Origin: Pseudomonadota bacterium
Lineage (GTDB): Bacteria > Myxococcota_A > Polyangia > Haliangiales > Haliangiaceae
Length of the DNA stretch: 64,000 bases
Reading direction: 5' to 3'
Assembly (NCBI GenBank): GCA_023428295.1
Contig: JAEYYV010000234.1
Coordinates: forward strand, 1 to 64,000
In this document: positions 45,729 to 52,935 of the stretch, piece by piece
Position numbering within the stretch: position 1 is the first letter of the stretch
Layout: each line of letters opens with the position of its first letter
Translations under genes and position numbers: made by a program
The notes under the pieces: generated by a model
Told to the model about the DNA's origin: nothing
What the model saw: the letters and a program-made list of their open reading frames with translations, nothing else
The model's database searches: none

Positions 45729-46553
45729 CTACGGCAGGTACTTGATCACGAGGCGCGCGACGCGTGCTTCGTTGGCCATCGAGAAGCGCACCCAGCCGGG
45801 CTGCGTATCGACATGCACGCCGATCGCGAAGTCACTACCGAGCGCGGCCTTCACGGCGGTGGCGGCGGCAGCGTTGAGCGGCACGGAGATGACCGAGCCC
45901 GCAGGCATCGACGACTGGATCGTGCCGAGGCCGTAGGTGGTGCCGCTGCCGAGATCGGCGTGCGTCTGCTGACCGGCGGCGGTGCTCGCGGCGTTCGCTT
46001 CGAGCGTCGCTGGCGGCGTCGTCACGTCCCAGATCGAGATCGTCTCGGAGGCGTCGCCCGTGTACTCCTCTTTCTCGACCTCGAACGTCACTTGCTGAAC
46101 CGTCGTCGCCGTGAAGTTGAGGTTGAACACGAAGTACGAGTTGTAATTCACGCCGCCGTTGAGCCCGGTGATCGTGTTGTCGTTCGACGACGTGTGAGCG
46201 CCGCTCGCGTTGTACCAGCCGCGCCACCGGTTCGAGCCGACGACCTTCAGGTCGATCGTCTTGGTCATCAGCTCGGTGCAGTCCGGAATCTGGTTGTTGT
46301 TTCCGTCGACGCGATCGTCGAGGCCCGGGCAGTTGTCACAACCGTCGGGGACGGTGTCTCCGTCCGAGTCCACAGCGTCGTCGGCGCCCGGGCACACGTC
46401 GAGGTGGTTGCACACCGAGTCCATGTCGGTGTCGAGGCACGCGTCCGGCTGCTGGATCATCGCATCGACCATGGGCTCGTCGTCGCCACCGCCGGGGGCG
46501 CCGCTCCCCGCGGACGCACAGCCGGCAAGCGCGATCGCCAACAACAGCCTCAT
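45729..46553 (-). CDS. lipoprotein with thrombospondin-type-3 calcium repeats
   Basis: 274 residues from ATG 46553: lipoprotein signal MRLLLAIALAGC. Then two or three Asp/Cys-rich calcium-binding repeats of the TSP3 type: DTDMDSVCNHLDVCPGADDA, VDSDGDTVPDGCDNCPG and DGNNNQIPDC. The C-terminal 180 residues are beta-rich (YFVFNLNFTATTVQQVTFEV, VRFSMANEARVARLVIKYL) with a DNRLREx-like jelly-roll look, compatible with a carbohydrate-binding or adhesin module. The frame is open upstream to 46979 but that part has no signal and is antisense to the RDD gene. Convergent with rsmE, 26 bp apart. Confidence 0.8.
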   Translation of the reverse strand: MRLLLAIALAGCASAGSGAPGGGDDEPMVDAMIQQPDACLDTDMDSVCNHLDVCPGADDAVDSDGDTVPDGCDNCPGLDDRVDGNNNQIPDCTELMTKTIDLKVVGSNRWRGWYNASGAHTSSNDNTITGLNGGVNYNSYFVFNLNFTATTVQQVTFEVEKEEYTGDASETISIWDVTTPPATLEANAASTAAGQQTHADLGSGTTYGLGTIQSSMPAGSVISVPLNAAAATAVKAALGSDFAIGVHVDTQPGWVRFSMANEARVARLVIKYLP

Positions 46554-46657
46554 CCCCCCGACGGTAACACCGTGCGCTGCCGAGAACATCATCGAACGAT
46601 GACCGCGTCTGGTACGCGGATTTGCCCCCGATGCCCCGGGCACGTTATCAACGGGGG

Positions 46658-47374
46658 ATGGCGGAGCGCGAACCGACCCTCCTCGGGCCCGAGCCCATCG
46701 AGGGAGATTCGACCTCGAAGGTCGAGACGCCCGCGACGCGTCCGACCATCCCGCGCTCCAACACCGAGGCGCGCGAGTCCGCCGCGAGCATCGCCGCCGC
46801 GATCGACGACGAGATCGATCGCGCCGAAGCCGTCGTCGAGGCCCCCGTGGCTGCGCGACCGTTGACCAAGATCGAGCCGGCTCCGCGGGCGAGCAAACGC
46901 GAAGCAGCAGCGGTGTTCGTCGTCGGCTTCTGGAAGCGCGCCGCCGCCGCCGCGATCGATCTCGCGATCGTCGTCCCACTCGCGCTTCTCGTCACCCTGA
47001 TCGTCTCGAAGATCGGTGGCGTGCACTTGCCGCCGAGCAACATGGGCCTCCTCGACGTCGACATGTGGATCGATCTCGTGCTCGCCACGGATCCCGCACT
47101 CGTCATGGGCATGGGGCTCCTGCTCGCGATCGGCATGACGTACTTGCTCGTGTTCCAGATCGTCGTCGGGCGAACGCTCGGAATGCGCGTGCTCAAGATG
47201 AAGATCATCGACGTGTACGGCGACCGTCCGAGCCCCGGACGCTGCGTCGCTCGCTGCGCGGGCTATCTCGCGGGCGTGGCAACGCTGTTCCTCGGCTTCC
47301 TCTGGATGGGCTTCGACAGCGAGAAGCGCGGTCTACAAGATTGGATCGCAGGGACCTACGTGATTCGAGCATGA
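46658..47374 (+). CDS. RDD-family membrane protein
   Basis: 238 residues. The N-terminal 85 residues are charged, acidic and Ser/Thr-rich, probably disordered. The RDD domain follows with about four membrane helices: VGFWKRAAAAAIDLAIVVPL carries the hallmark R..D, and the second half has TLGMRVLKMKIIDVYGDRPS and CVARCAGYLAGVATLFLGFLWMGFDSEKRG split over the next helices, ending GLQDWIAGTYVI. RDD proteins are mostly uncharacterised, some linked to Na+/H+ exchange. ATG 46658 has a GGGGG run just upstream. It ends 10 bp before the next gene, so they are probably one operon. Confidence 0.88.
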   Translation: MAEREPTLLGPEPIEGDSTSKVETPATRPTIPRSNTEARESAASIAAAIDDEIDRAEAVVEAPVAARPLTKIEPAPRASKREAAAVFVVGFWKRAAAAAIDLAIVVPLALLVTLIVSKIGGVHLPPSNMGLLDVDMWIDLVLATDPALVMGMGLLLAIGMTYLLVFQIVVGRTLGMRVLKMKIIDVYGDRPSPGRCVARCAGYLAGVATLFLGFLWMGFDSEKRGLQDWIAGTYVIRA

Positions 47375-47384
47375 GGCGCGTGCG

Positions 47385-49922
47385 ATGCCATCGCGTCTGA
47401 GCTCTCTCTTAGTTCGCGACGGCCTCGTCGGGGTCAAGCGCATGGAGAAGGCGTTCCAGCGCCAGGTCATCTATGGCGGCAGCCTCGATACGATCCTGCT
47501 CGAGATGAACCTCGTGCCCGAGGAGCGGCTGACCCAGTACCTCGCGCTCGCATCGGGATTGCCGCCGGCGTCGCGCCACGATGGACGCGTGCTCGATCCC
47601 GCCGCGATCGCTGTCGTGGATCGCGAGACCGCGGAGAAGAGCCGCGCTGTACCACTCGCGCTCGACGGAGAAACCGTGCGCATCCTCGTGTGCGCGCCAC
47701 TCGAGATCGACGAGCTCGAGGATCTCGCGGACCAGCTCGATCGCCCGCTGCAGCCGCTGATCGCGCCCGAGTATCGATGGCACCTCGTCTACTCCGCGGC
47801 GTACGGACTCGATCCGCCCGCACGCTTCACCACGCTCGCGCGTTCGCTCGATGTCGACTCGACGGCACCGCCTGTCGTCGGTCGCGCGAAGTCCGTCATC
47901 GTCGAGAGCGGCGGCGTGCCGGCGACGCCGATGTCCGACGACGTCACCGAGCGCACGCCCGCGATGGCCGATGCGACGACGAAGCTGCCGTCGGATACGC
48001 GACCGCCCGAGTCGCGCACGTCGACAGTATCTCCCGACACGGTCATCGCGGACGTGCCGCCGGAGTCGGGCACCAACCCGCTGCGCTCGAGTCGCCGCAC
48101 CATCGTCGGCGTCGCCGCGCAGACCGCGCGTCCCATCACCGATCGCATGGCCTCGCTCGGCTCGCGTCCGCCCGCTGGATCGCAGCCGATTCCTGTCGTC
48201 GCCACCGTGCCACCGCCGATCTTGTCGTTCTCCGGCTCGGGGCCGATCCCGAAAGTCATCACCGACGGCGGCACTCCGACGAGCGGACGCACGAGCGGCA
48301 CGACCCGCGCTCGATCCCCCGCGACGCAGCCGATCACCACCGAGGGCCGCGATTCGCCGCTGCCGATCATCAGCGCGCGCGAGATGCTCGCCGTCGCCGA
48401 GGATCGCGACAGCGTGTTCCTCACGCTCTTGCGCGCTGCTCGCTCGCGCGCGCGATGGGCGGGTCTGCTCACGGTACAAGGCGGCGCGGCGATCGGACGC
48501 GTCGCACTCGCGGAGCCGGGCCTCGACACGAAGGCCGTGACCACCGTGCTCATCCCGCTCGACGCGCTCTCGCCGTTCCGCGCCGTCGTCGCCAATCATC
48601 AGCCGCACATCGGTCCGCTGATCTCGGGCGACCCCGGCATCGACGCGATGGCGCTCCGCCTCGGCGGCGTGATGCCTCCCTCCGCGCTGCTCATGCCCAT
48701 CGTGCTGCGCGATCGCGTGGTCGCGATCGTCGTCGCGCACCGCGTACAGAGCGATCTGCGGCTGTCCGATGTCACGGAGCTGTTGCCCATGGCGCACGCC
48801 GCGTCGGATGCGATCGGACGCTTGATCGTCAAGCACAAGTCCGCGGGCTATCGCTCGCCGGGTGAGGTCGTCGCGGTTCCGATCGAAGCGGACCAGGTTC
48901 TCACCAAGAAGCTCGGTGCACCGAAGATCGACGACGGCGATTGGTCGGAGGTCACACAGCCCGAGGCTCCGCTGATCGAGGAGATCGTGCAGCTCGGCTA
49001 TCAGCAAGATGCGCTCGAGCCGATCGATCTCGTCCTCGATCGCATCGAGACCGCGCGCGAGGGTCACGCCGAGGACGATATCTCCGAGGCTGTCGAGCGC
49101 TCGGCCGATGCGCTCGGCGCGCTCAATCGCCGCTTCCCCGGCAAGCTGCGCGTCGATCGATTCGCGGTCACCGGACGTCCATTGCGCGCGGCGCAGTACG
49201 GTGGATTGCTCGAGCTCGTCGTGCGACTCGGCTCCGTCTCGTCGGATCTGCTGATCGAGAAGATGGCGTCCCCGCAGCGAGACGTTCGCTTCTACGCGGC
49301 GATCTGCACGTCGGAGCTGCGCCCTCGCAACGCCGTGTACGCGCTCGCGGAGCGTCTCTTCGATCAGGATTTCGGTGTGCGCGCGTGCGTGATCGAGGCG
49401 CTCGCCGGCTATCCCGTGCAGGATCTCGGCTCTGCGCTCGCACGCGTGCGTCGCGCGGTTCACTCGAGCGATTCGGAGGTCGTCGGCGCGGCCACTGCGG
49501 CGATCGTCGCGCTCGCCGACGTCGAAGCGATTCCGGATCTCATCGGCGCGATCGAGCGCAGCGACCGCGCAGGCGATCACGCGCGCCGCGCACTCGTCGC
49601 CCTGACCGCGCAGGACTTCGGATCCAGCGAGCGCAAGTGGCGCAAGTGGTACGACGGTGCTCGCAAGCGTCACCGCATCGAGTGGCTGATCGAGGGACTC
49701 GGCCACAAAGAGGACGCGATTCGCGAGGCAGCGATCAACGATCTGCGACGCCTCACCGGCGAGTACTTCGGCTACCACCACGACTTGCCGCGCCGCGAGC
49801 GGGACCAAGCCGCCGACAAGTGGGCCGCTTGGTGGCGCGACATCGGCTATCGGCGATTCGTCCACGCCGAGGACGAGCGCGAGCGACCGACGGCGCTCTT
49901 GCCCGCTCGCAAAGAGCCCTGA
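47385..49922 (+). CDS. GspE-N/MshEN-domain protein with C-terminal HEAT repeats
   Basis: 845 residues. Residues 5-135 are a GspE/MshE N-terminal domain, a c-di-GMP- or partner-binding module of type II secretion and pilus ATPases: LLVRDGLVGVKRMEKAFQRQ, LVPEERLTQYLALASGLP and a second RILVCAPLEIDELEDLADQL. No ATPase domain (no Walker A) follows. The middle (200-460) is Ser/Thr/Pro-rich, then a GAF-like or regulatory segment (LLMPIVLRDRVVAIVVAHRV). The last 250 residues form HEAT-like helices (LGSVSSDLLIEKMASPQRDV, IPDLIGAIERSDRAGDHARR) and a Trp-rich end. It looks like a regulator or scaffold for a pilus/secretion system rather than a motor. Start ATG 47385. Confidence 0.8.
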   Translation: MPSRLSSLLVRDGLVGVKRMEKAFQRQVIYGGSLDTILLEMNLVPEERLTQYLALASGLPPASRHDGRVLDPAAIAVVDRETAEKSRAVPLALDGETVRILVCAPLEIDELEDLADQLDRPLQPLIAPEYRWHLVYSAAYGLDPPARFTTLARSLDVDSTAPPVVGRAKSVIVESGGVPATPMSDDVTERTPAMADATTKLPSDTRPPESRTSTVSPDTVIADVPPESGTNPLRSSRRTIVGVAAQTARPITDRMASLGSRPPAGSQPIPVVATVPPPILSFSGSGPIPKVITDGGTPTSGRTSGTTRARSPATQPITTEGRDSPLPIISAREMLAVAEDRDSVFLTLLRAARSRARWAGLLTVQGGAAIGRVALAEPGLDTKAVTTVLIPLDALSPFRAVVANHQPHIGPLISGDPGIDAMALRLGGVMPPSALLMPIVLRDRVVAIVVAHRVQSDLRLSDVTELLPMAHAASDAIGRLIVKHKSAGYRSPGEVVAVPIEADQVLTKKLGAPKIDDGDWSEVTQPEAPLIEEIVQLGYQQDALEPIDLVLDRIETAREGHAEDDISEAVERSADALGALNRRFPGKLRVDRFAVTGRPLRAAQYGGLLELVVRLGSVSSDLLIEKMASPQRDVRFYAAICTSELRPRNAVYALAERLFDQDFGVRACVIEALAGYPVQDLGSALARVRRAVHSSDSEVVGAATAAIVALADVEAIPDLIGAIERSDRAGDHARRALVALTAQDFGSSERKWRKWYDGARKRHRIEWLIEGLGHKEDAIREAAINDLRRLTGEYFGYHHDLPRRERDQAADKWAAWWRDIGYRRFVHAEDERERPTALLPARKEP

Positions 49923-50765
49923 CTATTCGTCGACGGGCCGCGTGACTGGATACGGCGCCGTGGTGTGAACCTGACGGCGTCGCTCGTCATTGCGCATCGC
50001 CATCAGCGCACCCGCGATCGCGGTGACCACGGACAGCATCATCGCGAGTGCGAGCGCGAGCAGTCCCTTACCCGCCTTCTCCATCGCGTACATCGTGTCG
50101 TGCTCCGCGGGCGTGGGCGTCGCCGCCATCGCGACGATTCCCGGCGCGCGCGAGCCGAGCGAGTCGACGACGCGCGTCGCCTGCGCCTTGTCGAGCGCGC
50201 TCACCTCGTCGAGCTTCTCGATGAGCCTCTCGCGATCGTATCCATCGTCGTCGTGCGCAGCGCGCGCCGCGGCGACGATCTGCTCGGACGTGACGGCCGG
50301 AGCCTCCGCACGCGCGCGGTTGACCGGTACGAGCGCGTCTTCGATCTCCGCGTAGCGAGAGTCTGCGACGCTATCGGTGCGATCCATCTGCGCTGCGCCG
50401 TGACCGACGGCGGATGCGACGAGCACCGTGAGCGTGATGCCGAGGACCGACGAGAGGCCCCACGTGATGAGACCGTGGGTGATCGCCACCGAGCGATCCC
50501 ACGTGCTCGCGAGACGAGCCGCGAACCAGCCGCCGGCGAACATCGCGATCAGCGGAGCGAGCGTGGAGAACGCGGTCGCGCCGATCGCAGCGGGGACCAT
50601 GGAGGTGGCGTCGTCGGGATCGATGGCCACGAGGCCAACACCGATGCCCAATAGCTGGAGCACTCCCCATACACCGACCGCGATCGCGGTTCCGGCGAAG
50701 ATGGCGCTCCATCGGAGCGTGGGTTGTCGACGATCGATAATCTCGCGAGAAATCGTGGGCTGCAT
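49923..50765 (-). CDS. multi-helix membrane protein, YrzE/PhnA-like
   Basis: 280 residues. ATG 50765 was chosen (MQPTISREIIDRRQPTLRW); the frame to 50840 adds an unlikely leader. Four membrane segments: LRWSAIFAGTAIAVGVWGVL, AFSTLAPLIAMFAGGWFAAR, ITHGLITWGLSSVLGITLTV and, after a 120-residue helical loop, GLLALALAMMLSVVTAIAGA. The W-S/G-A-I-F-A-G...FAGGWFAARLA pattern is like a family of small membrane proteins annotated YrzE or PhnA-like, function unknown. It converges with the GspE-N gene with adjoining stop codons. The 177 bp upstream to 50942 show nothing recognisable. Confidence 0.75.
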   Translation of the reverse strand: MQPTISREIIDRRQPTLRWSAIFAGTAIAVGVWGVLQLLGIGVGLVAIDPDDATSMVPAAIGATAFSTLAPLIAMFAGGWFAARLASTWDRSVAITHGLITWGLSSVLGITLTVLVASAVGHGAAQMDRTDSVADSRYAEIEDALVPVNRARAEAPAVTSEQIVAAARAAHDDDGYDRERLIEKLDEVSALDKAQATRVVDSLGSRAPGIVAMAATPTPAEHDTMYAMEKAGKGLLALALAMMLSVVTAIAGALMAMRNDERRRQVHTTAPYPVTRPVDE

Positions 50766-50942
50766 AGTCGAGGCTACCCAGCGGGTCTCGCCGGACCACC
50801 GCACCTGCAATAGACCGTGGTGAGAGCGAGGTGTGCGCACGGAGAACGCACGCGCGCGCGTCCGCTCATCGTCGGTCTCTGCGAGTGAGTACTACTGCAC
50901 GATCCGACGGGCCGGGTGGTTCGTCGCGCGAGCCCGGTTGCG

Positions 50943-51683
50943 CTACTTCGTCTTCGACCTCGGACAGTGCTTCTCGTAGTAGCGACAGACGTAGCGCTCC
51001 AAGTCGCGACCGCGACCTCGTCGTGGCTCCTCGAAGAGGCCCGCTCGATACGCGATCGAGAGCTTCTTGCAGGCCTCGCCACCGAATGTCTGGCACTCGA
51101 CCTCGAGGTAGTACTGCCCACGAATCTCGCTGCGCGGCTCGTCGTTCAAGTAGCTGTTTGCAGCCCGCAAGCAATGACGTGCCGCGCGGAGACAGCTCAG
51201 CTCCGCACCGAACCTCGCATCTGCCACATTCTCGCTTCGCGCGAGGAGATTGCACTCGGGGCCGATGCCCGCCGTGCATCCGTGACGGAGCTGTGTGCTC
51301 GATAGTGGGAACGGCGGCGGGTCGTCCTCGAAGTTCAGCTTCGCCCACTCGATGTAGCGGCAGCTGAGCTCGTCCCCCGACCTACGACACTCGAACAGGA
51401 GTCTCAACCAGATGCTGCCGCGATCGTTATGCTCCATCGTTGCGCGAAGACATACAGACTGCTCACCGTCCTGGCAGCGGGTTCTGAAGTCTTCGCGCGG
51501 AATGGCGAGCTCGGTCCGTCGCCCTCTCATCGGACGGGAGTAGTCCAGCTCGACGCGGCGGCCAAACTCGTAGTCGACCATCGTTTCGGCAGCGGTGTTC
51601 CTGGCGAGGGCATCGCTGCGAGGAGCGTCGTGGTGGCACCCGACGAATGCAGCGACGAGCGCAGTAACAGATGGCCCCCTCAC
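50943..51683 (-). CDS. Cys-rich lipoprotein with Sel1-like repeats
   Basis: 246 residues. GTG 51683 overlaps the upstream stop as GTGA, giving MRGPSVTALVAAFVGC, a lipoprotein signal. The mature part has paired cysteines spaced like Sel1/HcpA repeats: HGCTAGIGPECNLLARSEN, LSCLRAARHCLRAANSYL and ECQTFGGEACKKLSIAYRAG, then YVCRYYEKHC. Sel1-type proteins bridge other proteins in the periplasm or outside. It is coupled to the unknown protein 51680-52147, the same arrangement as the SUMF1-like/large-unknown pair at 13955-16518. I cannot assign a function. Confidence 0.65.
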   Translation of the reverse strand: MRGPSVTALVAAFVGCHHDAPRSDALARNTAAETMVDYEFGRRVELDYSRPMRGRRTELAIPREDFRTRCQDGEQSVCLRATMEHNDRGSIWLRLLFECRRSGDELSCRYIEWAKLNFEDDPPPFPLSSTQLRHGCTAGIGPECNLLARSENVADARFGAELSCLRAARHCLRAANSYLNDEPRSEIRGQYYLEVECQTFGGEACKKLSIAYRAGLFEEPRRGRGRDLERYVCRYYEKHCPRSKTK

Positions 51684-52147
51684 CTACGCTGCTTCTTCGC
51701 GAGAGACTCGAGTGTCTCGAGATGGGAGATGATCTTCCGTGCGGCCAGCATGAGGTGATCACTCATTGCCCGGGACCGGGCACCTTCAGCAGCATTCAAG
51801 TGGTCCGCTCGCGTCTTCTGTGGAGTCGCTTGTGCGGAGACAGCATTGGACATGCTGATGAATCCGTTCATGGAGCTCGGCGGTTGATGCCTGTTGGCAC
51901 CGGCTAGCTCGTTGCTCGCCGCTTGATGCTTCACGCCGGCGCCGAGCCCGCCGACGACACCTCCGACGTCACTCGGATCGATGCCGTAGATCGCGGGGTC
52001 CACCGCCGGCGGACCGACGAGCGCCGCGGCGATGGTCCACCACTTCTCCAGCCCGTTGGAAGGCTCGGCAGCCGTGCTACCGCCTCCATCCATCGCGCTA
52101 CCAACTGCCGATTCAGCCAGCGATCCCGAGCTCCGCATCTGTGCCAT
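51680..52147 (-). CDS. unknown small-residue-rich protein coupled to a lipoprotein
   Basis: 155 residues, no signal peptide. It has Gly/Ala-rich segments (IDPSDVGGVVGGLGAGVKHQ) after one hydrophobic stretch (KWWTIAAALVGPPAVDPAIY), then a helical C-terminus with basic end (MSDHLMLAARKIISHLETLE, SLAKKQRR). No domain recognised. Start ATG 52147 (ATG 52138 also possible). Its stop overlaps the lipoprotein start by four bases. A proximal partner or anchor for the lipoprotein is one guess; secreted effector is another. Both are speculation. Confidence 0.5.
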   Translation of the reverse strand: MAQMRSSGSLAESAVGSAMDGGGSTAAEPSNGLEKWWTIAAALVGPPAVDPAIYGIDPSDVGGVVGGLGAGVKHQAASNELAGANRHQPPSSMNGFISMSNAVSAQATPQKTRADHLNAAEGARSRAMSDHLMLAARKIISHLETLESLAKKQRR

Positions 52148-52197
52148 GGAGGCGCCCTATCCACGGGCCCTCGGCGCGGTTGCGCGAAATCTTCGAG

Positions 52198-52758
52198 CTA
52201 CTTCGTCGTCAGCGTGACGTCGACGACGTGGTTCGCGATGTCCTTCTCGATCGAGACCGTCACCGTCTTCTTCTTGCCGTGACGCTCGAGGTTCTCCGAG
52301 AGGATCTGCCGCGCGCTCTCGATGCGCGACGCGAGCGCTTCGTCGCCTTTGGAGATGGTGATCACGGCGTCCTTTTCGGAGGCGCCGATGACCTTCACGT
52401 CGCGGATCTTGAAGACCTCGCCCGCATCGATCTCGTACACGACATACGCGCCCGTCGAGTACGTCACGACCGCGGGGCGCACGAGCGCTGCGAGGTAGCC
52501 GCGCGAGGCCAGCTCGGCGCCGAGGGCGATGCGATCTTGCTCGAGCTTCGCGTCGTCGACTTGCTCGCCTGGCTTGGACACGAGGACCGCGCGGAGGGCG
52601 GCGAGCGGGAGGCCACGACCGCCGTCGATCGAGATCGATTGGATCTGCTGGGACGGTGTCTCGGGCTTGTTGGCCTGCGCGGTGCCCGACGGAAGGTGCC
52701 TGAACGCCACGTAGCCGCCGATGGCAGCGAGGACGAGGAGGATCAGGACGGTGCGCAT
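52198..52758 (-). CDS. single-pass protein with POTRA-like domains
   Basis: 186 residues. ATG 52758 gives a short signal-anchor (MRTVLILLVLAAIGGYVAF). The rest resembles BamA/TamA POTRA units: an alpha/beta segment with DAKLEQDRIALGAELASRGY (the POTRA helix and RGY turn) followed by YVVYEIDAGEVFKIRDVKVI, the conserved 'V.I.eG..y.ig.v.i.G' pattern, and a second (LSENLERHGKKKTVTVSIEK). No beta-barrel follows, so it is not BamA itself. It may bind unfolded outer-membrane proteins or act as a periplasmic scaffold. The open frame upstream to 52875 is not protein-like. Confidence 0.75.
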   Translation of the reverse strand: MRTVLILLVLAAIGGYVAFRHLPSGTAQANKPETPSQQIQSISIDGGRGLPLAALRAVLVSKPGEQVDDAKLEQDRIALGAELASRGYLAALVRPAVVTYSTGAYVVYEIDAGEVFKIRDVKVIGASEKDAVITISKGDEALASRIESARQILSENLERHGKKKTVTVSIEKDIANHVVDVTLTTK

Positions 52759-52935
52759 GGGCGACGGCGGGGACGGGCGACGGGGCGAATGTGCAAGTGC
52801 GAGACCCGCACGAACCGATTGTAAGCCCGCGAGAGCCCTGGGATCAAAGCCGGGGCCAGCCACCCCGAAGTTCACAGTGTCACCCCACGTTCGTGCGGGA
52901 TTCTCGCTGGTTGGGTGGGCGCGTCGCCCGGCTGC

